Of a stretch of DNA of 64,000 nucleotides, positions 44,355-53,087 are shown one piece after another. Under the pieces are notes generated by a model, which worked only from the letters and a program-made list of their open reading frames with translations, was not told the origin of the DNA and did no database searches. Every line of letters begins with the position of its first letter. The first letter of the stretch is position 1. Source of the DNA: Acrocarpospora phusangensis (lineage in GTDB: Bacteria; Actinomycetota; Actinomycetes; Streptosporangiales; Streptosporangiaceae). Location: the NCBI RefSeq assembly GCF_016862995.1, contig NZ_BOOA01000012.1, positions 62,001-126,000 of the forward strand. Direction: 5' to 3'. The position numbers and the translations under genes are program-made.

Positions 44355-45203
44355 TCAGCCCAGCGTGAGCACCACGTTGTCGATCAGCCGGGTGGTCCCC
44401 ACCTTGGCGGCCACCGCCAGGATCGCCTCACCCCGGTGATCTTCCGCCACCTCGGTGAAGGTGGCCGGGTCGACCAGCGCCAGATAGTCCAGCAGCAGCG
44501 GCGGATCCAGCCGCGCCGCCGTCTCCAGCACCGCCCGCGCCGCGTCCTTGATCCGCTCCGGCCCCCGCTGTACGGCTCCCGCCCGCAGCGCCCTCGACAA
44601 GTTGAGCGCCGTCGCCCGATCGTCCGCCGACAGATACCGGTTCCGGCTGGACAACGCCAGCCCGTCGCCCTCCCGTACGGTGGGACCGCCCACGATCTCG
44701 ATCGGCAGGTCCAGGTCGGCCACCATGCGCCGGATGAGCGCCAGCTGCTGGGCGTCCTTCTGGCCGAACACCGCCACGTCCGGCTGGACGAGGTTGAACA
44801 GCTTCAGCACCACGGTCAGCACGCCGTCGAAATGCTCGGGCCGAAACGCGCCCTCGACGACCGAGCCCATCGCCCCCGCCGACACGGACACCTGCCGGTC
44901 GGGCAGGTACATGTCCGCCACCGCCGGCGCGAAGACCACCCGGACGCCCTCCTCCGCGCAGACCGCCAGGTCGGCCTCGAAGGTCCGCGGATATCGGCTG
45001 AAATCCTCATTCGGCCCGAACTGGAGAGGGTTCACGAAGACGCTGACCACCACGTGGTCGGCCTGCTCCCCGGCCAGCCGGATCAGCGACCGGTGGCCCT
45101 CGTGCAGGGCGCCCATGGTGGGGACCAGCGCGTACCGGCCGCGCCCGGTGGCCTCTCTGGCCTTGGTGAGCTCGGCCCGGTTCCCGGTGACGATCACGTC
45201 CAT
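44355..45203 (-). CDS. panC: Pantothenate synthetase
   Basis: Joins pantoate and beta-alanine using ATP. The 282-residue protein has VPTMGALHEGHRSLIR (nucleotide-binding HIGH-like segment), VFVNPLQFGPNEDFSRYPR, VLKLFNLVQPDVAVFGQKD and LALSSRNRYLS. ATG 45203 has GGGAGG upstream and overlaps the end of the preceding gene by 10 bp. panD, often just downstream in other actinomycetes, is absent: only 84 bp lie between panC and nadB-nadC. Confidence 0.96.
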   Translation of the reverse strand: MDVIVTGNRAELTKAREATGRGRYALVPTMGALHEGHRSLIRLAGEQADHVVVSVFVNPLQFGPNEDFSRYPRTFEADLAVCAEEGVRVVFAPAVADMYLPDRQVSVSAGAMGSVVEGAFRPEHFDGVLTVVLKLFNLVQPDVAVFGQKDAQQLALIRRMVADLDLPIEIVGGPTVREGDGLALSSRNRYLSADDRATALNLSRALRAGAVQRGPERIKDAARAVLETAARLDPPLLLDYLALVDPATFTEVAEDHRGEAILAVAAKVGTTRLIDNVVLTLG

Positions 45204-46084
45204 ATGTTGCCTCCCAGGGCGTCCAGCAGCAGCTCGGCGGCCTCCGGCTTGAGCAGCCCGGCGGCGAGCGCCCGGTCCGCGGTCAGCCGGGCGAGCGCGA
45301 TGTAGGCGTCGGCCGCCTCCGGCGCGGCCAGGATGAGCGCGTCCACGTGCTTGCGCACGGTTCCGGCGTCCCCGCGCACGACCGGACCGGTCAGTCCGTT
45401 GATGCCGAGCCTGAGCACGTTGTCGAGCGCCGCCCCCAGCAGCGGCCCGAGCATGCGGCCCGGATGTTCCACGCCGATCCCGGCGAGCAGGTCCTGCGAC
45501 TCCGCGACCAGGGTGACCATGTGGTTGGCCGCCCCCGCGATGGCCGCGTGGTAGAGCGCCCGGTCGGCGTCGGCGATCCAGACCGGCTCGCCGCCCATCT
45601 CGATCACCAGCGCCTCGGCCACCGGCCGCAGCGGCGGCGGCGAGGTCACCCCGAACGAGCACCCGGTGAGCCGGTTCAGGTCGTCGCCCCGGCCGGTGAA
45701 GGTCATCACGGGGTGCAGCGCCAGCGGCACCGCGCCCGCCTCCACCGCGGGCCCGAGCACACCGAGGCCGAACGCGCCGCTCGCGTGCACGAGCAGCTTG
45801 CCGCGCAGATCCACCCCGGTCGCGGCCAGGCCGGCGACCAGGCCGGGCAGCACGTCGTCCGGAACGGTCAGCAAGATCAGCTCGGCCCGCTCGATCACCC
45901 GGTCGGGCCTGGTCAGCTCCACGCCCAGCGTCTCGGCGGCACGCAGGCGCGAGGCGTCCGAGACCCCGCTGGCGGCCACCACCCGATGACCCGCCTGCAT
46001 CAACGCGGCCCCGAGAACGGAACCCACCCGACCGGCTCCGAGCACCCCCACGGCCAACCGCGCGGGGCGATCGCTTGTGTCCAT
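45194..46084 (-). CDS. Rossmann-fold DUF2520 protein, putative pantoate-pathway reductase
   Basis: This 296-residue protein has an N-terminal NAD(P) domain (VGVLGAGRVGSVLGAALMQAG, G-x-G-x2-G) and a helical C-terminal domain typical of DUF2520. It resembles 6-phosphogluconate/ketopantoate-reductase-type enzymes. Its fixed place before panC suggests it could reduce ketopantoate; this is inference from position and fold. GGGAGG lies before ATG 46084. It opens the operon running to coaX; about 290 bp upstream hold the divergent promoters. Confidence 0.82.
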   Translation of the reverse strand: MDTSDRPARLAVGVLGAGRVGSVLGAALMQAGHRVVAASGVSDASRLRAAETLGVELTRPDRVIERAELILLTVPDDVLPGLVAGLAATGVDLRGKLLVHASGAFGLGVLGPAVEAGAVPLALHPVMTFTGRGDDLNRLTGCSFGVTSPPPLRPVAEALVIEMGGEPVWIADADRALYHAAIAGAANHMVTLVAESQDLLAGIGVEHPGRMLGPLLGAALDNVLRLGINGLTGPVVRGDAGTVRKHVDALILAAPEAADAYIALARLTADRALAAGLLKPEAAELLLDALGGNIWT

Positions 46085-46371
46085 GCCGTCCTCCCGCTCG
46101 CCAGAGTAACGGGGAGGGGTGAATAACCATGGCAAGGGGAGCGGGCGCGGGCTCTGGTGTCTGCTCAGGCACCAGCCGCCCCACGCCCACCAGACCGGTC
46201 ATCCGCCGATTGACCGGCCACATCGTGCATTCCCCTTCGCCGTGGGTGGCCGGACCGCGCCCGCTGGGGGAGCGGGCCGGGACGGCCGCCGACACATGGC
46301 AACGGTACCGCAAAGAAAGCACAGGTCGTGGTCACTCGACTACCCTGCGTGTCGCGATATGGTCAACCGTT

Positions 46372-47292
46372 GTGTGGGTCAGGTGGCGGGAGGCGATGGG
46401 CCGGGCGCTCTACGGGCCGGGCGGCTTCTACCTGCGGGAACGTCCGCACCGCCACTTCCGCACCTCGGTGCACGCCTCTCCCGTGTTCGGCCGGGCCGTC
46501 GCCCGGCTGCTCGGCGAGGTGGACGAGCGCCTCGGGCGGCCGCCGCTGATCGAGTTCGTGGACATGGGGGCGGGTGACGGCCTGCTGGCCGCCCAGGTGC
46601 TGGCGGGCGCCCCGGCCGATCTCGCCGGGCGGCTGCGGGTGACCGCCGTCGATCTGAGTTCCCGGCCGGAGGGGCTCGACGAGCGGATCCGGTGGGCGGA
46701 TGCCGTACCGGACGGGGTGACGGGGCTGATTTTCGCCAACGAGTGGCTGGACAACGTTCCGGTGGACGTGGCCGAGTGGACCGAGGAGGGGCCCCGGCTG
46801 GTGCTGGTCGATCCGGCGACCGGGGCGGAGCGGCTGACCGACCTGGATGAGCGGGACCGGGAGTGGCTGGCGCGCTGGTGGCCGGAAGGGGAGCGGGCCG
46901 AGATCGGGTGGCCGCGCGAGGAGGCGTGGTCCGGGCTGATCGGCGGACTCGCCGCCGGGATGGCCGTGGCCGTGGACTACGCGCACGTCAGGAGCGACCG
47001 GCCGCCATTGGGCACCCTGGCCGGTTACCGGGACGGTTCGTGGGTGCCGCCGGTGCCGGACGGCTCCTGCGACCTCACCGCGCACGTGGCGATGGACTCC
47101 TGCGCGGGCACGCTCACCACCCAGCGCGAGGCCCTGCTGCGCCTCGGCGTCCGGGGGGAACGGCCGCCGCTCGACCAGGCGGCCACGGATCCGGCCGGCT
47201 ACCTGCGCGCGCTGGCGGCGGCCTCGGAGGCGGCCGAGCTGATCGACCGGGAAGGGCTGGGCGCGTTCGGCTGGCTGTCATGGATACGGTAA
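46372..47292 (+). CDS. MidA/NDUFAF7-like SAM methyltransferase
   Basis: This roughly 306-residue enzyme starts at GTG 46372 (VWVRWREAMGRALYGPGGFY). MGRALYGPGGFY and HFRTSVHASPVFGRAVARLL are the family opening, SAM motif I is FVDMGAGDGLLAAQV, and FANEWLDNVPVDV is the conserved post-SAM segment. Mitochondrial NDUFAF7 dimethylates an Arg of NDUFS2, the NuoD counterpart. A nuoD2 gene lies only 3.3 kb downstream here, so a similar substrate is plausible. Its end overlaps the KhtT-like gene. Confidence 0.88.
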   Translation: MWVRWREAMGRALYGPGGFYLRERPHRHFRTSVHASPVFGRAVARLLGEVDERLGRPPLIEFVDMGAGDGLLAAQVLAGAPADLAGRLRVTAVDLSSRPEGLDERIRWADAVPDGVTGLIFANEWLDNVPVDVAEWTEEGPRLVLVDPATGAERLTDLDERDREWLARWWPEGERAEIGWPREEAWSGLIGGLAAGMAVAVDYAHVRSDRPPLGTLAGYRDGSWVPPVPDGSCDLTAHVAMDSCAGTLTTQREALLRLGVRGERPPLDQAATDPAGYLRALAAASEAAELIDREGLGAFGWLSWIR

Positions 47293-47780
47293 ACGGTGTG
47301 GAGATCGAACAGACTGCGCTACCAGGCATCGGACTCAAACACGAGTTCACCACCCACACCGGCCGCCGGATCGGGGTCGTCTCGCACCGCACCGGTCGCC
47401 GGGACCTCATCATCTACGACAAGTCCGATCCCGACCGCGCGTGCGAGACCGTGCAGCTCAACGACGACGAGGCGGACGCGCTGGTCGAGCTGCTCGGCGC
47501 GCCCAGGATCGTGCAGCGCCTCAACGCCCTGCACCGCGAGGTGGAGGGTCTGGTGAGCGTACAGCTGCCGATCACGCCGGGCTCGCCGTACGACGGGAGG
47601 GCCATGGGCGACGCGGCCATCAGGACCAGGACGGGCGCCTCGGTGGTCGCCGTGGTCCGGGGCGGGCAGGTCAACGCCAGCCCGACGCCCGACTTCCGGT
47701 TCGCCGCCGGAGACGTCGTCGTCGTGGTGGGAGACGAGGAGAACACCGCGGCCGTCGCCAACATCCTCACCGACGGTTAG
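47280..47780 (+). CDS. KhtT-like regulatory subunit (TrkA-C domain)
   Basis: This 166-residue cytoplasmic protein has an N-terminal part of the KhtT type (ALPGIGLKHEFTTHTGRRIG, DDEADALVELLGAPRI) and a C-terminal TrkA-C/RCK-C domain (about 85-160, GASVVAVVRGGQVNASPTPD, GDVVVVVGDEEN). In Bacillus, KhtT gates the K+/H+ antiporter KhtU. ATG 47280 overlaps the previous gene by 13 bp; GTG 47298 is an alternative. The antiporter follows 8 bp downstream. C-di-AMP binding by this family is known elsewhere, and disA is in this window. Confidence 0.85.
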   Translation: MDTVNGVEIEQTALPGIGLKHEFTTHTGRRIGVVSHRTGRRDLIIYDKSDPDRACETVQLNDDEADALVELLGAPRIVQRLNALHREVEGLVSVQLPITPGSPYDGRAMGDAAIRTRTGASVVAVVRGGQVNASPTPDFRFAAGDVVVVVGDEENTAAVANILTDG

Positions 47781-47788
47781 GCCACCGC

Positions 47789-48970
47789 GTGCCCGCTTTT
47801 ATCGCATCTTCGGAATCTGTCGCGATCCTCTTCCTCGAGCTCGGCGGGGTCATCCTGGCTCTCGGCGTGCTCGGCGCGCTGGCGCTCCGCGCCGGCATCT
47901 CCCCCATTCCCCTGTACCTGGTCGCCGGTCTGGCGTTCGGGCAGGGTGGTTTCCTCCCCCTCGCTACCAGCGAGGAGTTCATCCGGGTAGGCGCCGAACT
48001 GGGCGTCATCCTGCTGCTTCTCACCCTCGGCCTGGAGTACAACGCCGACGAGTTAGTGACCAGCCTGCGGAGCAACGCCCGAGGCGGCCTGGTGGACCTC
48101 GTCCTGAACGCCGCTCCCGGCGCGATCGCCGCACTGCTGCTCGGCTGGGGCCCGGTCGGGGCCGTGGCCATGGCGGGTGTGACGTATGCCACCTCGTCCG
48201 GCATCACCGCCAAGGTCCTGTCCGACCTGGGGTGGATCGGTAACCGGGAGACCCCCGTGGTGCTCTCACTGCTGGTCTTCGAGGACCTCACCATGGCCCT
48301 CTACCTGCCCATCCTGACCGCGCTGCTGGCCGGGGCCGGACTGCTGACCGGTTCCATCACCGTGGCCGTGGCGCTCGCCACCGTCACCGTCGTGCTGGTG
48401 GTCGCGCTCAAGTTCGGCAACCTGATCGAGAAGTTCGTGGCCAGCCCCAACTCCGAGGTGCTGCTGCTCAAGGTCATCGGCCTGGCGCTCCTGGTCGCCG
48501 GCATCGCCCAGGAGCTCCAGGTGTCGGCGGCGGTCGGCGCGTTCCTGGTGGGCATCGCCCTGTCCGGCGAGCTGGCGCACGAGACGCGCACCCTGCTCAT
48601 GCCCATCCGGGACCTGTTCGCGGCGGTGTTCTTCGTCTTCTTCGGCCTGCAGACCGACCCGGCGAAGATCCTCCCGGTGGCCGGCCTGGCTCTGGTGCTG
48701 GCCGTGGTCAGCATGATCACCAAGCTGCTGACCGGCGTGTACGCGGCCCGCAGGGCCGGGATCGGCCGGGCGGGACGGGTCCGCGCCGGCATCGCCCTCA
48801 TTCCCCGCGGCGAGTTCAACATCGTCATCGCCGGCCTCGCGGTGGGGGCGGGCGTGCATCCCGACCTCGGACCGCTGGCCGCCGGTTACGTGCTGATCCT
48901 GGCCGCCTTCGGGCCGCTGGCGGCGCGGGCCATCCAGCCGCTGGTCACGGCCATCGCCAACCGCGCCTAG
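47789..48970 (+). CDS. CPA2-type cation/proton antiporter (KhtU-like)
   Basis: A 393-residue membrane protein with about 12-13 helices. LTLGLEYNADEL, VTYATSSGITAKVLSDL and SLLVFEDLTMALYLPIL are typical CPA2 segments, the last with the carboxylate of the ion site. AVFFVFFGLQTDP is the KefB/KhtU hallmark. It probably exchanges K+ (or Na+) for H+. Unlike KefB/C it lacks a fused RCK domain, which the preceding gene supplies. GTG 47789 is the chosen start. Its TAG shares CTAG with the convergent P450 stop. Confidence 0.9.
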   Translation: MPAFIASSESVAILFLELGGVILALGVLGALALRAGISPIPLYLVAGLAFGQGGFLPLATSEEFIRVGAELGVILLLLTLGLEYNADELVTSLRSNARGGLVDLVLNAAPGAIAALLLGWGPVGAVAMAGVTYATSSGITAKVLSDLGWIGNRETPVVLSLLVFEDLTMALYLPILTALLAGAGLLTGSITVAVALATVTVVLVVALKFGNLIEKFVASPNSEVLLLKVIGLALLVAGIAQELQVSAAVGAFLVGIALSGELAHETRTLLMPIRDLFAAVFFVFFGLQTDPAKILPVAGLALVLAVVSMITKLLTGVYAARRAGIGRAGRVRAGIALIPRGEFNIVIAGLAVGAGVHPDLGPLAAGYVLILAAFGPLAARAIQPLVTAIANRA

Positions 48971-50169
48971 ACGGTCACGCGCAACGACTCCAGGCCCCGG
49001 ATCACGAAGCCGGGCTTCCAGGCGGGCTCCTCGGCGAGAGTCAGATTCGCGTCGAGGAGCGCGCCGAAGGATTCGATCAGCTCCACCCTGGCCAGCGGCG
49101 CGCCGAGGCAGAAGTGGATGCCCGCCCCGAACGAGATGTGTGGGTTGTCGGCGCGGCCGACGTCCAGCCGGTCGGGGTCGGCGAACGCCTCGGGGTCGCG
49201 GTTGGCGGAGCCGAACAGCAGCGCGACCTCGACCCCGCGCGGGATGCGTACGCCGCCGACCTCGATGTCCTCCAGCACCCAGCGCTCGAACATCTGGAGT
49301 GGGGTGTCCCAGCGCAGCAGCTCTTCGACGGCGGTCGGCAGCAGCGACCGGTCGGCGCGCAGACGCTCGAGTTCGTCCGGGTTGCGGAACAGCGACCACC
49401 AGCCGTTGCCGGTCACGTTCACGGTCGCCTCGTGGCCGGCGTTGAGCAGGAGCACGCAGGTGCCGACCAGTTCGTCCTCGCTGAGCCTGTCGCCCCCGTC
49501 CACGACCTGGGCGAGCGCGCTGATCAGGTCGTCGCCGGGCTCGTCCCGCCGGGTCCTGGCCAGGTCGCGCAGGTAGTCGCCGAACTCCTGGGCGGCGCGT
49601 ACGGCCGTGTGCTGGACTTCCAGGCTGGGGTTGAGCTCGTACATGCCGCAGATGTCGGCCGACCACGGGCGGAGCAGATGCCGGTCCCGCTCGGGCACGC
49701 CGAGCATCTCGGCGATGACGGTCACCGGGAGCGGCTCGGCCACCTCGCTGATCAGGTCGCCGCCGCCCCGCTCGACCAGCCCCTCGGCCAGTTCGGCGGC
49801 GATCTTCCTGATCCGCGGGCGGAGCGACTCGACCATGCGCGGCGTGAACGCCTTGGAGACCAGCCGGCGCAGCCGGGTGTGCACGGGTGGCTCCACGTCG
49901 AGCATGCCGGCCCGGATCACCCGCCAGAACGGCTCCTGGAACTCCGGCTCCGGCTCCCTGCCGAAGGCTTCGTGGGTGGCCGTGTGGAGATACGAGCGCC
50001 CCAGGCGGCGGTCCCGGAGCAGGGCGTTGACATCGGCGTGCCGGGCGACCAGCCACTGGCCGGTCGGCTCGAAGAAGCTCACGGGGTCATTGACGCGCAG
50101 GTCGGCGTACACGTCGTACGGGTGGGCCACGAAGGACGGATTCCAGGGATCAAACCTCACAAACCACAT
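48967..50169 (-). CDS. Cytochrome P450
   Basis: A 400-residue bacterial P450. The heme loop is FGAGIHFCLGAPLARVELI (Cys ligand at about 350). The K-helix E-x-x-R is in AVEELLRWDTP. The I-helix reads LLLNAGHEATVN: the acid is kept, the first Thr of the usual pair is Ala, and the second is kept, a variant seen in other actinobacterial P450s. No ferredoxin or reductase gene is adjacent, so electrons must come from elsewhere. The substrate is unknown. Confidence 0.94.
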   Translation of the reverse strand: MWFVRFDPWNPSFVAHPYDVYADLRVNDPVSFFEPTGQWLVARHADVNALLRDRRLGRSYLHTATHEAFGREPEPEFQEPFWRVIRAGMLDVEPPVHTRLRRLVSKAFTPRMVESLRPRIRKIAAELAEGLVERGGGDLISEVAEPLPVTVIAEMLGVPERDRHLLRPWSADICGMYELNPSLEVQHTAVRAAQEFGDYLRDLARTRRDEPGDDLISALAQVVDGGDRLSEDELVGTCVLLLNAGHEATVNVTGNGWWSLFRNPDELERLRADRSLLPTAVEELLRWDTPLQMFERWVLEDIEVGGVRIPRGVEVALLFGSANRDPEAFADPDRLDVGRADNPHISFGAGIHFCLGAPLARVELIESFGALLDANLTLAEEPAWKPGFVIRGLESLRVTV

Positions 50170-50337
50170 GCTAAGCGCGCGTCCCGGGTGCGTCCGGTCC
50201 GGGCGGTGGGTTATAGCCCGGCGTTAGGTCATGAGTGCCAGCGCACAGCCCCGGCTTGCTGGCCGGCAACCCTCGCGTCCGCGGCGGGGTGCCCCGGGTG
50301 AGGACCAGGCCCGTCGCGGCATGCGGCGGGCAAGCGC

Positions 50338-50585
50338 GTGGCCGACGAGGCCCTGGCCGAGATCGAGGGCCCGGCCCTGCTGGTCGTCACCGCGGCCTCC
50401 GACGTCACCGGGGAGCTGTGGCCGATCGCCGGGCTCGCCCACATCGCGCACCGGCGCGGCGCGCGGATCGCCGTCGACGCCGCTGGTACCGCACGCCTGC
50501 GAGCATCTCGGGATCGGGAGTACCGACGAGCGCATCGATCGGCTGCTGGACGCCCTGCGCCTGTTCGTGATCCTTCGGGCGTGGG
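50338..50585 (+). pseudogene. Remnant of a class V aminotransferase (cysteine desulfurase-like)
   Basis: In one frame (from 50338) [20 protein letters not shown] and [12 protein letters not shown] match the centre of class V aminotransferases, where the last Asp binds PLP. The PLP-lysine region is missing. From about 50480 a different frame reads [24 protein letters not shown], like the C-terminal end of the same family. A deletion plus frameshift explains this. The upstream part of the gene is not recognisable, so only a fragment remains before nuoD2. Confidence 0.5.
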
Positions 50586-50596
50586 AGCATGAAAAG

Positions 50597-51766
50597 GTGA
50601 GCGAGCCACAGGAGATCGTCGTCGGTGTCGGCGCGGGGGCCTCGGCAGTGCCGGGCAAGGAGCTCGCGACCGAGGATATGGTGCTCAACATCGGGCCCCA
50701 GCATCCGTCCACGCACGGGGTGCTGCGGCTGCGGCTGACCCTGGACGGGGAGCGCATCGCCACCGCGGAACCGATCATCGGATACATGCACCGGGGCGCG
50801 GAGAAGCTGTTCGAGGTGCGCGACTACCGGCAGATCATCGTGCTGGCCAACCGGCACGACTGGCTGTCGGCGTTCGCCAACGAGTTGGGTGTCGTGCTCG
50901 CGGTGGAGCGCATGCTGGGCATGGAGGTGCCGGTCCGGGCGGTGTGGGCGCGTACGCTCCTGGCCGAGCTGAACCGGGTGCTCAACCACCTGATGTTCCT
51001 GGGGTCGTACCCGCTCGAACTCGGCGCGATCACCCCCGTGTTCTACGCGTTCCGGGAGCGGGAGACCATCCAGGCGGTGATGGAGGAGATCTCCGGCGGG
51101 CGCATGCACTACATGTTCAACCGGGTCGGCGGGCTCAAGGAGGACCTGCCGCTCGGCTGGCTGGAGCGCACCGGCCAGGCCGTCGCCGACGTGCGCCGCC
51201 GCCTGCCCGACATCGAGAACCTGATCATGGGCAACGAGATCTTCCTCGCCCGCACCACCGGCGTCGGCGCGCTCGACCGCGAGACCATCCTCCAGTACGG
51301 CGTGAGCGGCCCGATCGCCCGCGCCTCCGGCGTCGACTTCGACCTGCGGCGGGACGAGCCGTACCTGGCCTACGGGGAGCTGCCGGTCAAGGTGGTCACC
51401 CGCTCGGCCGGGGACTGCCACGCCCGCTTCGAGGTGCTGCTGGACCAGCTGAAGGTCTCCCTGGACCTGGCCGACGCCTGCCTGGAACGCCTCCGCGCCC
51501 TCCCGCCCGGCCCGATCAACCAGCGCCTGCCGAAGATCCTCAAAGCCCCGGAGGGCCACACGTACGCGTGGACGGAGAGCCCGCTCGGGCTCAACGGCTA
51601 CTACCTGGTCTCCCGCGGCGAGAAGACGCCGTGGCGGCTCAAACTGCGCAGCGCGTCCTACAACAACATCCAGGTCCTGCGGGAGATGCTCCCCGGCAAC
51701 CTGGTCTCCGACATGGTCGCCATCCTCGGCTCCATGTTCTTCGTCGTCGGCGACATCGACAAGTGA
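50597..51766 (+). CDS. nuoD2: NuoD-like subunit, stand-alone paralogue (NuoD2)
   Basis: A 389-residue homologue of the 49-kDa subunit of complex [27 protein letters not shown] and [19 protein letters not shown] are canonical, and [18 protein letters not shown] and [15 protein letters not shown] mark the C-terminal end. The His of PSTHG, which helps bind quinone, is present. The quinone Tyr segment (normally DYLSP/DYVSP) is DWLSA, so the Tyr is Trp. No other nuo gene is here. GTG 50597 is preceded by GAAAAG. A nuoD2 in this neighbourhood is known from Streptomyces. Confidence 0.9.
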   Translation: MSEPQEIVVGVGAGASAVPGKELATEDMVLNIGPQHPSTHGVLRLRLTLDGERIATAEPIIGYMHRGAEKLFEVRDYRQIIVLANRHDWLSAFANELGVVLAVERMLGMEVPVRAVWARTLLAELNRVLNHLMFLGSYPLELGAITPVFYAFRERETIQAVMEEISGGRMHYMFNRVGGLKEDLPLGWLERTGQAVADVRRRLPDIENLIMGNEIFLARTTGVGALDRETILQYGVSGPIARASGVDFDLRRDEPYLAYGELPVKVVTRSAGDCHARFEVLLDQLKVSLDLADACLERLRALPPGPINQRLPKILKAPEGHTYAWTESPLGLNGYYLVSRGEKTPWRLKLRSASYNNIQVLREMLPGNLVSDMVAILGSMFFVVGDIDK

Positions 51767-51767
51767 T

Positions 51768-52220
51768 CTAGTCGTCGTCGCGTTTCGTTTTGTCGGGAAC
51801 CCGGCAGCTGAACTCCAGGTAGAGCGCGGCGCAGATCAGCAGCACACAGGAGATGAACGAGCCGCCCGCGATGAACGCGTCCTGACGCGGGTCCGGCACG
51901 TCGATCATCTCCACCGTGTGGATGATGAAGCCGCCGAAGACCCCGGCGAAGACCGAGCCCGCGTACGCGGTCGCCTTGGCCAGGGCGGCCAGGCGGGCCA
52001 CCGCCAGCGGTTCGACCGGCTTGGTGCCCTCTCTCCTGGCGATCCTGGCCCGGGTCAGCCAGCCCGTGTAGGCCTCGCCGATGGCCAGCAGGAGCAGGGT
52101 GGGGATCGCCGTCCACGGCAGCGCCGGGATGGTGTGGTAGACCGGCTTCAGCATGCCCCAGGTGAGGATGGCGAACACCACCACCAGACCGACGAGGACG
52201 CCAGGATTGCTGGGCTTCAC
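51768..52220 (-). CDS. DUF3180 membrane protein
   Basis: This 150-residue protein has four membrane helices (about 8-25, 35-52, 80-102, 118-138) and a charged C-terminus. It belongs to the DUF3180 group regularly found after folK in actinobacteria. It is separated from folK by 10 bp and ends the folate operon. No function is known to me. Its stop lies 1 bp from the nuoD2 stop on the other strand. Confidence 0.85.
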   Translation of the reverse strand: MKPSNPGVLVGLVVVFAILTWGMLKPVYHTIPALPWTAIPTLLLLAIGEAYTGWLTRARIARREGTKPVEPLAVARLAALAKATAYAGSVFAGVFGGFIIHTVEMIDVPDPRQDAFIAGGSFISCVLLICAALYLEFSCRVPDKTKRDDD

Positions 52221-52230
52221 GGGGGCGCTC

Positions 52231-52731
52231 CTAGGCGGGGGGCTGTAGCGAGAGGTCGGCGCGGAGACGTACCCCGCTCTGGTCCAGGCCGGCGAGCAGG
52301 GCCACCACCAGGCCGCGCCCGGGCAGCACGGCGGCGCGGTCGGCCTGCGCCCACGGCACCAGCACGAACGCGCGCTCGTGGGCGCGCGGATGCGGCAAAG
52401 TCAGCTCCGGGTCGTCGCTGGTCAGGTCGCCGACCATGATCAGGTCCACGTCGAGGGTACGCGGCCCCCAGCGCTCCCTGCGCTCCCGGCCGAAGGCGTC
52501 CTCGATGCTCAGCGCGCGCTCCAGGATGGTCCTCGGCTCCGGCATGCCCTCCGCGATCACCACCGCGTTCAGGTACGCCCCCTGCGCGGGACCGCCCACC
52601 GGATCCGTCTCGTACACCGGCGAGACCGCCACGAAGGACAGGCCGGGCGCGTCGAACAGCGCGTCCACCGCGCCCTGCAGGTTCTCCATCCGGCGCCCCA
52701 GGTTGCTGCCCAGGGCCAGCACGACCCTCAC
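52231..52731 (-). CDS. folK: 6-hydroxymethyl-dihydropterin pyrophosphokinase
   Basis: Transfers pyrophosphate from ATP to the pterin alcohol in folate synthesis. The 166-residue protein shows LALGSNLGRRMENLQGAV, SPVYETDPVGGPAQG, and the signature RWGPRTLDVDLIMVGD with its metal-binding Asp pair, then LPHPRAHERAFVLVPWAQ. Its ATG overlaps the folB stop by 4 bp (translational coupling). Confidence 0.97.
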   Translation of the reverse strand: MRVVLALGSNLGRRMENLQGAVDALFDAPGLSFVAVSPVYETDPVGGPAQGAYLNAVVIAEGMPEPRTILERALSIEDAFGRERRERWGPRTLDVDLIMVGDLTSDDPELTLPHPRAHERAFVLVPWAQADRAAVLPGRGLVVALLAGLDQSGVRLRADLSLQPPA

Positions 52732-53087
52732 GGCCGGGACCGCCGCACGGTCACCACCACGTCGGCGAACGGCACCGGGATCGGCGCGGCCGGCTTGTGC
52801 ACGCGGATCTCGGCCGACTCCACCAGGTCATGCCTGAGGCAGGCCTGCGCCAGCCGGTCGGCGAGGGTCTCGATCAGGTTCACCGGCTCGCCGGAGACGA
52901 TCGCGGCCAGCTCCCCCGCCAGCGCGCCGTAGTCGACCGTCTTGCTCAGGTCGTCACTCGCCGCGGCCGGCGCGGTGTCCAGGAAGAGGGTGGCGTCCAC
53001 GACGAACTCCTGGCCGAGCTCCCGCTCCGCCGGCAGGCAGCCGTGCCGCCCGCGCGCCCGGACCCCCCGCAGGGCCACGCTATCCAT
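52728..53087 (-). CDS. folB: Dihydroneopterin aldolase
   Basis: A 119-residue enzyme that converts dihydroneopterin to hydroxymethyl-dihydropterin. VALRGVRARGRHGCLPAERE carries the substrate-binding start. SKTVDYGALAGELAAIVSGE and LIETLADRLAQACL include the conserved Tyr and Glu, and the family Lys occurs near the C-terminus (HKPAAPIPVPFADV). It overlaps the NTF2-like gene upstream by 8 bp and folK downstream by 4 bp. Confidence 0.95.
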   Translation of the reverse strand: MDSVALRGVRARGRHGCLPAERELGQEFVVDATLFLDTAPAAASDDLSKTVDYGALAGELAAIVSGEPVNLIETLADRLAQACLRHDLVESAEIRVHKPAAPIPVPFADVVVTVRRSRP

